The notes below the pieces were generated by a model. That model saw nothing but the letters and a program-made list of their open reading frames with translations, did not search any database and was not told the origin of the DNA. The position numbers and the translations under genes were made by a program. This document shows, one piece after another, positions 27,055-35,965 of a stretch of 64,000 bases of DNA. The stretch's first letter is position 1. Each line of letters starts with the position of its first letter. Source of the stretch: Taibaiella koreensis (lineage in GTDB: Bacteria; Bacteroidota; Bacteroidia; Chitinophagales; Chitinophagaceae); NCBI RefSeq assembly GCF_003545715.1, contig NZ_QVNU01000003.1:1-64000 (forward strand), written 5' to 3'.

Positions 27055-27612
27055 ATGGAAATCAACAAAGCCGTTTTCGGGACCTTTCCGGTACTGGAAA
27101 CGAGACGGATACTGCTGCGTGAGATAAGGCCTGCCGATGCGTCTGCAATAAGGGCCATGCGTGCCAGCGGCCGGGTAAACCAATTCATTGCCCGCGAGGC
27201 TATGGCCACACAGGAGCAGGCTGAGGTGCTGGTTGTGCGAACGATAGCGGCTTTTGAGCAGCAGCAGGGCATTGGCTGGGCCGGCGAGCTGAAAGATCAT
27301 GGCGCAATGATCGGTACCTGCGGCTTCAACAGTATCGACTACCCCAACCTGCGGGCAGAGATCGGGGGCGAGCTGGCGGTAGCTCAGTGGGGCAGGCAAA
27401 TAGCGCTGGAGGCGGTATCTGCCATTATTCAATTTGGTATGGAAACCATGCGGCTGCATAGCATCGAGGCCAAAGTATCGCCCGCCAACAGGGGCGCCAT
27501 CGCCCTGCTTAGCCACCTGGGCTTCCGTAAGGAAGCGCATTTCAGGGAACGGATATGGTTCAACGGATCGTTTTCCGATATGGCTGTGTATACGCTCATC
27601 GGTAGCGCATAG
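27055..27612 (+). CDS. GNAT family N-acetyltransferase (RimJ/RimL-like)
   Basis: 185 residues from the ATG at 27055, just after the terminator of the preceding gene. The frame is open far upstream, but that part overlaps the ComA-like gene in another frame and is rejected. The pattern LETRRILLREIRPADASAIRAM at the N-terminus, WGRQIALEAV (acetyl-CoA pyrophosphate-binding helix) and SIEAKVSPANRGAIALLSHL then GF are those of GNAT proteins that acetylate ribosomal protein N-termini or small molecules. Substrate unknown. Confidence 0.85.
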   Translation: MEINKAVFGTFPVLETRRILLREIRPADASAIRAMRASGRVNQFIAREAMATQEQAEVLVVRTIAAFEQQQGIGWAGELKDHGAMIGTCGFNSIDYPNLRAEIGGELAVAQWGRQIALEAVSAIIQFGMETMRLHSIEAKVSPANRGAIALLSHLGFRKEAHFRERIWFNGSFSDMAVYTLIGSA

Positions 27613-27686
27613 CTACCAACCCGTCCAAGGTAGAAAACCGGTATGCCGGTCTGTAAATTTGCTTCCTGTTGCTTACCTTCGCCCTC

Positions 27687-29087
27687 ATGCAACAGACCAT
27701 GGATTGGGCGCGGCTTTTCAGCGCCAGGCGCAGCGGCGATGCCCCGGACAAGGTGGTAAACCCCGACCGGCTCCGTACTTCCTTCCTGCGCGATTACGAT
27801 CGTATCGTCTTTTCATCGGCCTTCCGCAGGCTGCAAAACAAAACCCAGGTGTTCCCATTACCCGGGCCCGTATTTGTGCACAACCGGCTTACCCATAGCC
27901 TGGAGGTAGCTTCGGTAGGCCGTTCCCTGGGGAAAGAAGTAGGCGTAAGAATAGCGGATAAATATAAAGAGGCCGGCGAGGCCTTCCGGGAGTTTTACCG
28001 CTACGAGCTCGCAACCGTGATCTCTTCGGCCTGCCTGGCGCACGATATCGGCAATCCGCCCTTTGGCCATTCCGGCGAAGATGCGATCCGGTCCTACTTT
28101 ACCGAGCTGGAAGGCCCTGCCGCACGGCTGCTTGAAGACCGGCTCAGCCCCAACCAGCTCCGCGACTTTCATAAGTTCGAAGGCAACAGCAATGCCTTCC
28201 GTATCCTTACCCATAACTTCAACGAGCCGGTAGCGGGTGGCTATAACCTTACCCACACCACGCTCGCGTCCATAGTCAAGTATCCCTGCTCATCGCTGGA
28301 GGGTTTTAATAAAGCATCGGGACTAATCAGCCGTAAGAAATCGGGCTTTTTCGATTCGGAACGTGATACGTACAAAGCAATCGCGGCCCATCTCGGCATA
28401 CTCAGGAACGAAGACTTCGACCAGGTCTATGTACGTCATCCTTACGTATTCCTTACCGAAGCGGCCGACGACATCTGTTACCGTGTGATCGACCTGGAAG
28501 ATGCGCACCGACTGGGTATCACCTCACTGGAGAAAATACAGGAGCTTTTCCTTCCTTTCTTTAAAGAAGAGACCGGTTACAACAATTTTGAAGCGGTAAG
28601 CGCCCAGTTGCAGCGGATCAACGATCCGAATCAGAAAGTGCAATACATACGCGCCGTATGGATAGGGCTGATGGTGCAGCAGTTGGCCGGCCTGTTTATG
28701 CAGCACGAAACACAATTGCTGAGCGGGACGCTGGAGCATTCGCTCATGGACCTGCTACCTGCTTCTTATCTCGCCCTGCTTGAAGAGGTCAATACTTATT
28801 CCTACCGCAATGTGTATAACCATAAGCCCGTAGTAGAGATCGAGATCGCCGGTTATCATATTATCGGTGCTCTGCTGAAAGAGTTTGTGGGCGCGGTGCT
28901 GCAACCGGAGCGTTCCAAGTCATTTAAATTGCTGCAGCTTATTTCGCAGCAATTCCCCATCAGCAAAGACGAAGGAGCCCTGTACAGCAACCTGCAGTCG
29001 GTAGTGGATTACCTGTCGGGTATGACCGACCTGTATGCGATCGACCTGTACCGGAAGATGACCGGTATCAGTGTAACGCAACTATAG
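27687..29087 (+). CDS. dgt: Deoxyguanosinetriphosphate triphosphohydrolase
   Basis: 466 residues from ATG 27687 (MQQTMDWARLFSARRSGD); a start 18 bases earlier is possible. HD-domain metal ligands are visible in HNRLTHSLEVA and in CLAHDIGNPPFGHSGEDA, the dGTPase signature. Other family blocks are RDYDRIVFSSAFRRLQNKTQ (split from QVFPLP) and DDICYRVIDLEDAH. It hydrolyses dNTPs (dGTP) to deoxynucleoside and triphosphate, affecting nucleotide pools and in some bacteria phage resistance. It converges with the SanA-like gene with only 3 bases between the stops. Confidence 0.93.
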   Translation: MQQTMDWARLFSARRSGDAPDKVVNPDRLRTSFLRDYDRIVFSSAFRRLQNKTQVFPLPGPVFVHNRLTHSLEVASVGRSLGKEVGVRIADKYKEAGEAFREFYRYELATVISSACLAHDIGNPPFGHSGEDAIRSYFTELEGPAARLLEDRLSPNQLRDFHKFEGNSNAFRILTHNFNEPVAGGYNLTHTTLASIVKYPCSSLEGFNKASGLISRKKSGFFDSERDTYKAIAAHLGILRNEDFDQVYVRHPYVFLTEAADDICYRVIDLEDAHRLGITSLEKIQELFLPFFKEETGYNNFEAVSAQLQRINDPNQKVQYIRAVWIGLMVQQLAGLFMQHETQLLSGTLEHSLMDLLPASYLALLEEVNTYSYRNVYNHKPVVEIEIAGYHIIGALLKEFVGAVLQPERSKSFKLLQLISQQFPISKDEGALYSNLQSVVDYLSGMTDLYAIDLYRKMTGISVTQL

Positions 29088-29090
29088 TCC

Positions 29091-29729
29091 TTACTGTATC
29101 TTTATTTTTTCGCCATAAAATTTGGCTTGCTTGTCGAAGGCCAGGTCCAGCAACATCTTTACCCGCGCCAGTTTCTCCCTGGCCTGTGTACGCAGGCCGC
29201 CATAGCGATTCACGTCGCGGGCATTGAAGCCAATAGCAGCAACCTCTTTGTGGTTGGCAATAAATAGGGCGCGTTGGTTGTGGAAAGGCTGGGAAATAAT
29301 GGTGATGCTGTTTTCGCCAAAGACCTCTTTACAGCGCAGAATACTATCCAGTGTACGGAAGCCGGCATAATCCAGGAATATCTTTTCCTTAGGCACGCCC
29401 CGGGCGATAAGATCGGCCTGCATGGTCTCCGGTTCATTATAATGTTCCGTTCCATTGTCGCCGCTGATGAGGATGAAATCGATTTTCCCGGCCTGGAACA
29501 AAGCAACGGCCGCATCGATTCGGTATTGGTAATAATAATTGATCCAGCCGCCTTTAAGAAATTTGGTCGTGCCCAGCAGCAGGCCTACTTTGTTATGTGG
29601 AATATGTTGTGTGTCGCTGTAGAGCTGTTTCCGGGTCGATGCGGTAACCCAGCGATCGGTGGCGAATACGGTTGCCGCGGTAAGCACAAGTGCACCGCCG
29701 GCAATCCTGAAAATGGTTTTGCTACGCAT
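29091..29729 (-). CDS. SanA/YdcF-like DUF218 membrane-anchored protein
   Basis: 212 residues. One N-terminal hydrophobic segment (residues 8-24) anchors a DUF218 domain: VGLLLGTTKFLKGG, RIDAAVALFQAGKIDFILISGDNG, MQADLIARGVPKEKIFLDYAGFRTLDSI and IISQPFHNQRALFIA. The order matches SanA (vancomycin-sensitivity protein), thought to act at the cell envelope. The enzymatic role is not established for this family. Confidence 0.85.
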   Translation of the reverse strand: MRSKTIFRIAGGALVLTAATVFATDRWVTASTRKQLYSDTQHIPHNKVGLLLGTTKFLKGGWINYYYQYRIDAAVALFQAGKIDFILISGDNGTEHYNEPETMQADLIARGVPKEKIFLDYAGFRTLDSILRCKEVFGENSITIISQPFHNQRALFIANHKEVAAIGFNARDVNRYGGLRTQAREKLARVKMLLDLAFDKQAKFYGEKIKIQ

Positions 29730-29803
29730 GGTAAGGGGATATGCTACCGAAATTACTTATTGTACCGGATAGCGTTTTCTTAAATCCGTCCTAAAACAAA
29801 TAC

Positions 29804-30424
29804 TTAAAGGGCTGCCGCCTGCCATTTGTTCTTTTTGCAATGCTCCAGCACGCGTGGCAGCGCATAGCTCATCCTGTCCCAGGCTTTCTGGCTGTCGTGA
29901 AACACCACAATATCGCCGGGTTTGAGGTGGAAGACCACATTTTCCAGGCAGCGTTTGGGTTCCAGCGCCGTATCGAAGTCAGCGCTCAGCAGGCTCCACA
30001 TGATCAGGCGGTAACCCATCTCATGCAGTTTCCCGGCCTGCATGCGTTTGATGCGGCCGTAAGGCGGGCGAAACAATTTACTGTTGATAAACTGAGCCGC
30101 CTGAAGCGTATTTTCGATATAGTCTTTGGTTTTGGTCGTCCAGCCCTTGAGATGGTTGTGCGTGTGATTACCCACGCTATGGCCTTCCTGAAGGATGCGG
30201 GCATAGATCTCCGGGTATTCGACCACGTTTTTGCCAATACAAAAAAAGGTGCCTTTGGCTTCGTAATGTGCCAGCTGATCGAGCACAAAGGGAGTGGCAA
30301 CAGGATGGGGACCATCGTCGAAAGTGAGGTATACCTTCGGATCCTGTGCCGGCGCCGGCATCTGCCATTCGGCATAGGAGGGCGCCAGCGCGCGCAGCAA
30401 CTTCGGGGTTTGCAAAAGATACAT
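29804..30424 (-). CDS. Polysaccharide deacetylase (NodB-like, CE4)
   Basis: 206 residues. CE4 motifs in order: TFDDGPH (residues 34-40, Asp36/Asp37), HSVGNHTHNH (82-91, metal-binding His), RPPYGR and the late FHDS. These enzymes remove N-acetyl groups from chitin, peptidoglycan or other GlcNAc polymers. There is no clear signal peptide, so the product is either cytoplasmic or starts further upstream. It precedes the T6SS locus but shows no link to it. Confidence 0.9.
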   Translation of the reverse strand: MYLLQTPKLLRALAPSYAEWQMPAPAQDPKVYLTFDDGPHPVATPFVLDQLAHYEAKGTFFCIGKNVVEYPEIYARILQEGHSVGNHTHNHLKGWTTKTKDYIENTLQAAQFINSKLFRPPYGRIKRMQAGKLHEMGYRLIMWSLLSADFDTALEPKRCLENVVFHLKPGDIVVFHDSQKAWDRMSYALPRVLEHCKKNKWQAAAL

Positions 30425-30479
30425 ACCCGAAGTTAGGCATTCTCACCTAAGTCAGGCAGCCATAAGGCCGGGTAGGATA

Positions 30480-30959
30480 TCAATCGGCAATAAAGCTGGA
30501 AACATTGCTATCCGATTTAGCGCCCCCCGAAGAGGTATTTCCCGACGATCCGAGGTTCTCGAATCCCGGGATGGTAACGGCGTAAAGGCCGTGCAGCAAT
30601 ACTTTCATTGCCGATATGGTAACCGATGCCATTACTGCATCGGAATTGTTGTTGGAGCCAGCCGAAAAGCTTTCCCCGTAGAAAACGCAATAGCCATCAT
30701 AAAAATCGAAAGTCTGTCCGCTGGAGCCTTCGATATTGGTGTAGGTGATCTGGCCGTCCTTTTTCAGCTTGGGCTGCGAGGCCCATTCTACCAGCGAGGA
30801 GTTCACGCCATTGGTCTGAACAGTAAGGTTGATGAGATTGCCGCGGGGAATATCGTTGGGAATACCATAGGCATCTGTGGGCTGCGATATGCTGTAGCTG
30901 CAGCTTAACAAGGTATATTCCGTATCGCCGATTTTTACTTTTCCAAATACTGAAGCCAT
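30480..30959 (-). CDS. T6SS tube protein Hcp/TssD, divergent copy
   Basis: 159 residues from the ATG at 30959 (MASVFGKVKIGDTEYTLLSC); the 21-codon extension upstream lacks a counterpart in the other Hcp. The pattern of a basic strand, then SYSISQPTDAYGIPNDIPRGNLINLTVQT and LVEWA parallels the Hcp at 38.0 kb (SYDLHQEVDATGRPSSITRGGKIYVTVES, FEWM). It carries a Ser/Gly-rich tail of about 25 residues not seen in the other copy. Hcp hexamers stack as the inner tube of the T6SS and can carry effectors in their lumen. The tail could hold a specific cargo or partner. Confidence 0.75.
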   Translation of the reverse strand: MASVFGKVKIGDTEYTLLSCSYSISQPTDAYGIPNDIPRGNLINLTVQTNGVNSSLVEWASQPKLKKDGQITYTNIEGSSGQTFDFYDGYCVFYGESFSAGSNNNSDAVMASVTISAMKVLLHGLYAVTIPGFENLGSSGNTSSGGAKSDSNVSSFIAD

Positions 30960-31109
30960 GTTGCAGATTTTTTTTACCGGCCGCGGCCGTATTATATTCG
31001 GGATTAACCGCATTCCGGGCATAAAAGCAGTTTTGATCCCGGCGCCTGTCTGACCTTAGCCACCGTCATTTATACCATTTGATCCAAAGCATCCGGTAGC
31101 GGATTAATT

Positions 31110-31562
31110 TTATTTGTTTTGCTGCAGCTCCGAGATCATGCCTTTGATCACATCCAGCAGCGCTTGTTTGGCTTCCGGATCGGAAAGCGCAGATTTCAGG
31201 ATCTTGTTGGACTTAAGCTGCTTGATGATCTTCAGGTATTCTTCTTTCTGAGCGGCATTATCCTTCAGAAATTCACTTTGCCCCGTAATGCCCCGTGTGC
31301 CGAAATCGCCCAGGTCGCCGAAACGTAAGGTCTCCTTACGCGATACGCCGTCCGCATCCTCGAAATCCACGTTCAGTTCCGGTTTATAGTGAGCAAATAC
31401 CTGCTCGATCGTTTGCAGGCCATGTACTACTTCCGGTTTTACCGGGGCATCCTTGGTCAGCTTTTCGGCCATCAGGGTACGGTTCTGGGGAATATCGCCG
31501 AAGGCTTCGCTGGCATCGGTCTTTACCTCGTTGCCGCCGATACCGTAATTATTGTCCATCAT
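31110..31562 (-). CDS. tssB: T6SSiii contractile sheath small subunit, TssB-like
   Basis: 150 residues. Segments NYGIGGNEVKTDASEAFGDI, PQNRTLMAEKL and VHGLQTIEQVFAHYKPEL, then NVDFEDADGV-KETLRFGDLGDF, IT-Q-EFLK and a helical C-terminus (LKIIKQLKSNKILKSALSDP) fit the short sheath subunit of Bacteroidetes T6SS; TssB pairs with TssC to form the contractile sheath. No tssC follows it, which is unusual because the two are normally adjacent. A -7 box TATTTTTG lies at 31615-31608. Call is by remembered family pattern, not by search. Confidence 0.65.
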   Translation of the reverse strand: MMDNNYGIGGNEVKTDASEAFGDIPQNRTLMAEKLTKDAPVKPEVVHGLQTIEQVFAHYKPELNVDFEDADGVSRKETLRFGDLGDFGTRGITGQSEFLKDNAAQKEEYLKIIKQLKSNKILKSALSDPEAKQALLDVIKGMISELQQNK

Positions 31563-31607
31563 GGAATGTCGATTTAGGCTTTTAAAAAATAAGTTGGGCT
31601 ATGCTTA

Positions 31608-31615
31608 CAAAAATA
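31608..31615 (-). promoter_or_regulatory. -7 promoter box of the TssB-like gene
   Basis: TATTTTTG on the minus strand (31615-31608), exact TAnnTTTG, 46 bases before the start at 31562. Confidence 0.5.
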
Positions 31616-31679
31616 GACTTAATGCGGGGCAGAATAAATACGTAAAAAGACGTAAATACAGACCCCGGAGGCTAGGGGG

Positions 31680-32465
31680 CTAGCGGTAAATCGCCGGGTA
31701 GGTGCCTTCCGGCCGTCCGGATATGGAATTGAACCAGTCCGAGACCTTATCCGAAAACCCTGGCTTATAAGGCACCGGGTGTGCCTTGGCAACATCGAGC
31801 GTGGTATCGTAAGGTTTAAAGCCTTCTCCCAGTGTAACCAGGTCCGATTCGGGACGACCGGTCTTATTGAATACGTATACTGATCCTGACCAGCCTTTCT
31901 GCCGCATGTACTCGAAGCTGCGGCTGGGATCGGATATCAGGTCGATAACTTTATAGGGCTTGTAATCATCCGAAACAATAAGCTGTGGCACCGAAGAGGC
32001 ATACAATTCGGCTTTGGCCCACTTGGCAAACGCCAGGCAGAATTGCTGCCCGTCGCCGTATATTCCTTTGTTGGCGGGAAAACAATCGGCAATGCTGCAG
32101 GCCCTGAGTGTGATGACGTCAATGGCTTTGTCTTCCTTGTTCCAAAGCGAAGCGAATTCCTGGACATTGTTCGTGCCCAGGTTTTCTGTGCCCAATAGCA
32201 TTCCGAACCCGCCACGCATCTCATCACGTCGCTCACCCTTTTGGTTACGCGTATCGTCGGTATATTTCCGTTCCAACCCATGGCACCACAATTCCACCTC
32301 GCACTGCTCGCGGGGATTATCTTTTTTATAGCTCTGCGCCTGCCAGTAGGTACGGTTGAAGATCTCTTTCAGGCTGCGCTTTTTGGAGGAGCCAAAAATA
32401 CGATCGGCCTGGTAGGGCGAGACCTGGCCGCTTAAACGTGTATCGTGAATAATGATCTTTTTCAT
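31680..32465 (-). CDS. T6SS-linked protein of unknown function, possible caspase-fold (His/Cys) domain
   Basis: 261 residues, no signal peptide or membrane segment. A stretch ELWCHGLERK (His62), then GMLLGTENL and IDVITLRACSIADC (Cys123) recalls the His-then-Cys layout of caspase/gingipain-like and DUF4347 domains (HG motif, LG motif, then hydrophobic strand ending at Cys). The first residues form a strand typical of a Rossmann-like start. The C-terminal 100 residues have no recognisable motif. It lies 15 bases after the next gene upstream, in the T6SS minus arm, so it could be an effector or an accessory. The peptidase suggestion is weak inference. Confidence 0.5.
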   Translation of the reverse strand: MKKIIIHDTRLSGQVSPYQADRIFGSSKKRSLKEIFNRTYWQAQSYKKDNPREQCEVELWCHGLERKYTDDTRNQKGERRDEMRGGFGMLLGTENLGTNNVQEFASLWNKEDKAIDVITLRACSIADCFPANKGIYGDGQQFCLAFAKWAKAELYASSVPQLIVSDDYKPYKVIDLISDPSRSFEYMRQKGWSGSVYVFNKTGRPESDLVTLGEGFKPYDTTLDVAKAHPVPYKPGFSDKVSDWFNSISGRPEGTYPAIYR

Positions 32466-32480
32466 AGGGATCCGGAACGC

Positions 32481-34454
32481 TTAATTTACCTGAGGTGCAC
32501 TGCGTACATTACTTTTCTCCGAGGAGGTTTCCAGCTCATACTTTTGCTCTTCCTGGGTAACCGTATTTTTATACCCCTTGCTCTTCATGTGATCCAGCAC
32601 GCCTGTCTGCTTGTCGAGGGCCGCGCCTATGGCGCCGTAACAACGCTGCAATGCCAGGTTATGGCTTTGGTATACGTATTGCAGGGTATCGGATCCTTTG
32701 TCGACGGGGTAGTTACTCTTGTTGAAGAAGCCTGCCACGCGGCTTACCTCGCTCTTGTTACGGCTTAAAGATTGTTGCAATTCCGGTGGCAGCATGAGCC
32801 CTATTCCCGAGATCATCGTATTGATCTTTTGCGCGGCGACATTGCCGTCGGCTTTTTCCAGGTATTCGTTCAGGCTTAAAGGAATTATGTTCAGCAAGCG
32901 CGCATAGAAATCTTTCTTGGATGGCAGCATGGGTGTGGCCATAACGAAGATCGCTTCGGCCAGAGCTTGTTTTTGCTTATCATTCATATCACTCACAGCG
33001 ACGGTAGCTTTATTTTCCTTGTTTTCTGTAGCCGTAATCAGCAGCTGCCGCACTTTGTTCATCATCGATGCCGCCTGTCCCGGCACGGTACTGCCCTGCG
33101 TCATAGCCGGCTCTACGGCAAGGTCCGTTACGTTATAGGCGCCGGGAACATGCACCTGTGTAACGCCGGCGCTTTCGATAATTTTTCCGGCAAATTCTAC
33201 ACTGGCAGGGCTATCGTAGCGGAACAGCGCCAGGCTGTCGCTGATGCCGTCGACCAGCGGGCACAGGCAATTGAACATACCCATAAGCATCTGTGGACCG
33301 AATTGCGCGCCCTGCCCGTCGTCACCGCCACCAAATGCTTTCTTTCCTTCCCGCTTTAAACGGCCGGGGAGGTCGGCAAAAAATTGTTTCAGCCTGTTGG
33401 CAGAACGGCCCGGGATCGCATCGAAACCATTCATCATGTTTTTCAGTTGACTTATATCGCCGGGTTGAAATAGCCCGATACCTTCGCCCACCAATTGCTT
33501 TACAATATCGATCACGCCGCCGACAAGGCCCTCCACCTCACCCTTGACCCCATCGTAAAGCTGCTGTGGCGACTGGCCCGAAGTGCCTACGCCTTTCATC
33601 ACGCAGGCCAGGGCCTGGATAGTATGCATCTTGATCTTACCGGTAAATATGGAAAGCGTTCCCTTGTTGGCGTCTTTGATCTTTTCAATCAGCTTGTCGG
33701 AGGGCTCGAAAAAAGCGATAGCCTGTTGTGTAAAATCGTTGCGATTGCCGAAATGCAGGGCGCTGCCTCTTCCTTTGAAGGCGGCCGCCTGTATCCGGTG
33801 CAGGCTGCTATATTGCGGTGTAGCTATAGTAGTGACAGATTGAAGCCACCATTTTGCATTGCCGCTGAAGCTGCTGTCTTCGTTAAGCAGGCGGGTGCAT
33901 TCAGCGGCGATATTACCGCCCTGGTCGAGACCCACGAAGTGCAAAGCCGTGCTATAGCCGGTCCAGCCCGATAGCTTACTCCCGATCTGGCTGTGCAGCT
34001 GTTGCGCATCCTGTTTTCTGCCGGCGGCATCCTTGCTATTGTACTCGTACAGCAGGGTACAGCTTTGGTCATTCATTTCCGGTAAAGTAGTATTGTAATC
34101 CTTTTTTACCTTGTCCCAGGAGCTGTAGTCTTCGAAATATTTGTACTTGTTCTTTGCCGCCTGGTCGGCGTCGCTGCTTTTGTCCTTTTCTTCCTTAAGG
34201 AACATATTAAGCCCCGGGATGGATGCTGCCGCGTTTTCCACGGCAGCCGCAGCATTTTCTACAGCACCGGCAACGCCGCCGGCCAAAGCGCTGGCGCCGG
34301 CCAGGCTGTCGGAAGCGGGTCCAGGGGCCTTCTCCCGTATAAAGACAACGATCTGCCTCAGGTCGGTCTCGCGATGGGTATTTTCTGCAAGGGCGCCGTG
34401 GTCGCCGCTTTTATCCATGCCCGAAGATTGCTGCTGTGATATCGGTGGTGGCAT
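32481..34454 (-). CDS. Large T6SS-linked protein with alpha/beta-hydrolase-like elbow (effector candidate)
   Basis: 657 residues. After an Ala/Gly-rich hydrophobic stretch (residues 51-80) a segment LHFVGLDQGGNIAAE (Asp177) followed by LQSVTTIATPQYSS has the layout of a lipase nucleophile elbow and the following TIxTPH-like strand, but with Asp where lipases have Ser. The remaining 440 residues are mainly helical and unrecognised. The gene is followed at 15 bases by the 261-residue gene and lies between PAAR and TssB genes. A hydrolase-like effector is plausible; a structural or immunity role cannot be excluded. Confidence 0.5.
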   Translation of the reverse strand: MPPPISQQQSSGMDKSGDHGALAENTHRETDLRQIVVFIREKAPGPASDSLAGASALAGGVAGAVENAAAAVENAAASIPGLNMFLKEEKDKSSDADQAAKNKYKYFEDYSSWDKVKKDYNTTLPEMNDQSCTLLYEYNSKDAAGRKQDAQQLHSQIGSKLSGWTGYSTALHFVGLDQGGNIAAECTRLLNEDSSFSGNAKWWLQSVTTIATPQYSSLHRIQAAAFKGRGSALHFGNRNDFTQQAIAFFEPSDKLIEKIKDANKGTLSIFTGKIKMHTIQALACVMKGVGTSGQSPQQLYDGVKGEVEGLVGGVIDIVKQLVGEGIGLFQPGDISQLKNMMNGFDAIPGRSANRLKQFFADLPGRLKREGKKAFGGGDDGQGAQFGPQMLMGMFNCLCPLVDGISDSLALFRYDSPASVEFAGKIIESAGVTQVHVPGAYNVTDLAVEPAMTQGSTVPGQAASMMNKVRQLLITATENKENKATVAVSDMNDKQKQALAEAIFVMATPMLPSKKDFYARLLNIIPLSLNEYLEKADGNVAAQKINTMISGIGLMLPPELQQSLSRNKSEVSRVAGFFNKSNYPVDKGSDTLQYVYQSHNLALQRCYGAIGAALDKQTGVLDHMKSKGYKNTVTQEEQKYELETSSEKSNVRSAPQVN

Positions 34455-34480
34455 ATACTGTTCCTGATGATTAATAATTA

Positions 34481-34620
34481 GCGACTATCCGGATAAAGGA
34501 AACAAAGTTTTGTACGTCTATAAATACTAGCTGGCACGCTTTGCTTTACTCGTCCTTTTATTTGGTGGCAATATTTCTTTCTTTTTTGCTCCGCCAAAAA
34601 AGAAAGAAATAAGGCGGCAA
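34481..34620. repeat. Dispersed repeat, copy B
   Basis: Begins gactatccggataaaggaa and aligns with copy A at 8908. It fills most of the 283-base gene-free gap upstream of the 657-residue protein gene. A 20-odd base fragment in reverse orientation occurs at 47205-47225. Confidence 0.6.
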
Positions 34621-34698
34621 AAAAACAATGCTCCGCTGTTTTTTTGTGGCCAGCGCACCCGAGCTAAAAACAGATATCAACTTTAATTCACCATTGCC

Positions 34699-34732
34699 GG
34701 GCATATGACCATAGATCAACATTTTAATAATT
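34699..34732 (+). repeat. Dispersed 34-bp repeat (second family)
   Basis: GGGCATATGACCATAGATCA (34699-34718) followed by ac, then attttaataatt. The same 34 bases with two differences lie at 47132-47165. Here it directly follows the stop of the PAAR gene. Confidence 0.75.
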
Positions 34733-34737
34733 TTCTT

Positions 34738-35367
34738 CTAGCCTTTACGGAAGAAGGTAATACTGCACTCGGCACTGCTATAGCCCGACAGGGTCTGCGT
34801 TACTCCCGAGCTGTCGGTTTTGCCGTTGTGTACGGCCCCGTCGGCTGTCCGTATCTCGTATTTCGCACCGGCAATGCCCTGGTCGGCTTCGTCGATCAGG
34901 GTATATTTTACCTGGATATCCTCTTTACTGTTCCGGGCGGCAAGGTCGCTGCCTTTTTCTGCTGCATCCTTCAGGTTCCGGCTATTCAACGCATTGCTGG
35001 TCGTAGTGGCATTACCGCCGCCTTGTCCGCCTGCCGCTCCGCTGCCTGTACTCCCGCCTCCGCCCCCACTACCCGCTTCGCCGATCAGCACCGTAGGCAG
35101 GCCTAACACAATACTGCCGCCATGAGCGGTCATGTCGCCCATACGCGCAGCCGGCTTACCACCGATCAGCACGCCTGCGCTACCCAGGGCGATCATATCC
35201 AGTGGCCCGGTACAAGTACACATGTCGCCCATTACCGCAGCGGGTTGTCCGCCAATCAGCACTGTGGGTACGCCCGGGCCGGTGACGGGTCCGCCTACAT
35301 GCGGCACGATCCCCGTTACCATAGGACATACATGCATATCGGTTATTCTTGCTGCGGGCTTGCCCAT
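34738..35367 (-). CDS. PAAR-domain T6SS spike tip protein with C-terminal extension
   Basis: 209 residues. Residues 1-95 are a PAAR domain with repeats of the type GKPAARITDMHVCP, GGQPAAVMGDMC and GGKPAARMGDMTAHGG; the His/Cys residues fit the metal-binding tip. A Gly/Ser linker (100-120) leads to a C-terminal domain (VKYTLIDEADQGIAGAKYEI) resembling the small beta-sandwich found on other Bacteroidetes PAAR proteins. It should cap VgrG and may dock cargo. It lies 21 bases after the adaptor gene. Confidence 0.9.
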   Translation of the reverse strand: MGKPAARITDMHVCPMVTGIVPHVGGPVTGPGVPTVLIGGQPAAVMGDMCTCTGPLDMIALGSAGVLIGGKPAARMGDMTAHGGSIVLGLPTVLIGEAGSGGGGGSTGSGAAGGQGGGNATTTSNALNSRNLKDAAEKGSDLAARNSKEDIQVKYTLIDEADQGIAGAKYEIRTADGAVHNGKTDSSGVTQTLSGYSSAECSITFFRKG

Positions 35368-35388
35368 ATCCTGTTTGTTTTTCCTGTG

Positions 35389-35955
35389 CTAATCGATAAA
35401 GAACTTCCGCGGCTTCCGGGCTGTCGTCTCCGTAGCGGGTGCTATTTCGGCGGCCGGAAGCGGCTGTATCTCCTTTGTGTCTGTTATGAGGTCTGTGCTG
35501 TGAAGCTTCCCCGACCGGAAGGTATACCGCCGGATATGCTGCGCATCGGGTGCACAACAGATCGCCTGTAAGGCCTCGCCGTAGATAATATCCAGCTGCA
35601 CCGGGCTGCAGGAGACAAGATATTTGTCCATAACGGCAGCATCCCAGAAGCGGAAGAAATATTCTTTGCCCGCCTCGGTATAATAGATGAATTCCTGCAG
35701 GTAAGTGGCCAGGCTTACCAGGTCAAGGCCGGATTCGAATATGGTGGCCCGTTCCAACGAAGCGAGAGGATCTGCCTGGATGTGCGCGTAAAGGCCGGGT
35801 ATATCGTCGCCGATAGCAAAAAGCCAGGGTGCTACATCCCAGAGCTGGTTGTCTTTGGTTCCTTCGAAAAGGCAACGATGAGCAAGGTACGATTGCTGCA
35901 GCAGCAGTAAAGTATACTCTTTGTTGATGGCCGTATCGTAGCAGAAATAGTGCAT
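35389..35955 (-). CDS. DUF4123-type T6SS adaptor protein
   Basis: 188 residues from the ATG at 35955, which lies 11 bases after the VgrG stop; a longer reading to 36003 overlaps VgrG and is rejected. LWDVAPWLFAIG near residue 40, the middle LATYLQEFIYYTEAGKEYFF and then FRFWDAAVMDKYLVSC fit the DUF4123 pattern (DxAPxL, then the FRxWD motif). Such adaptors (Tap/TEC) load effectors onto VgrG or PAAR. Its place between vgrG and paar supports this. Confidence 0.75.
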   Translation of the reverse strand: MHYFCYDTAINKEYTLLLLQQSYLAHRCLFEGTKDNQLWDVAPWLFAIGDDIPGLYAHIQADPLASLERATIFESGLDLVSLATYLQEFIYYTEAGKEYFFRFWDAAVMDKYLVSCSPVQLDIIYGEALQAICCAPDAQHIRRYTFRSGKLHSTDLITDTKEIQPLPAAEIAPATETTARKPRKFFID

Positions 35956-35965
35956 ATTGCCCGTA

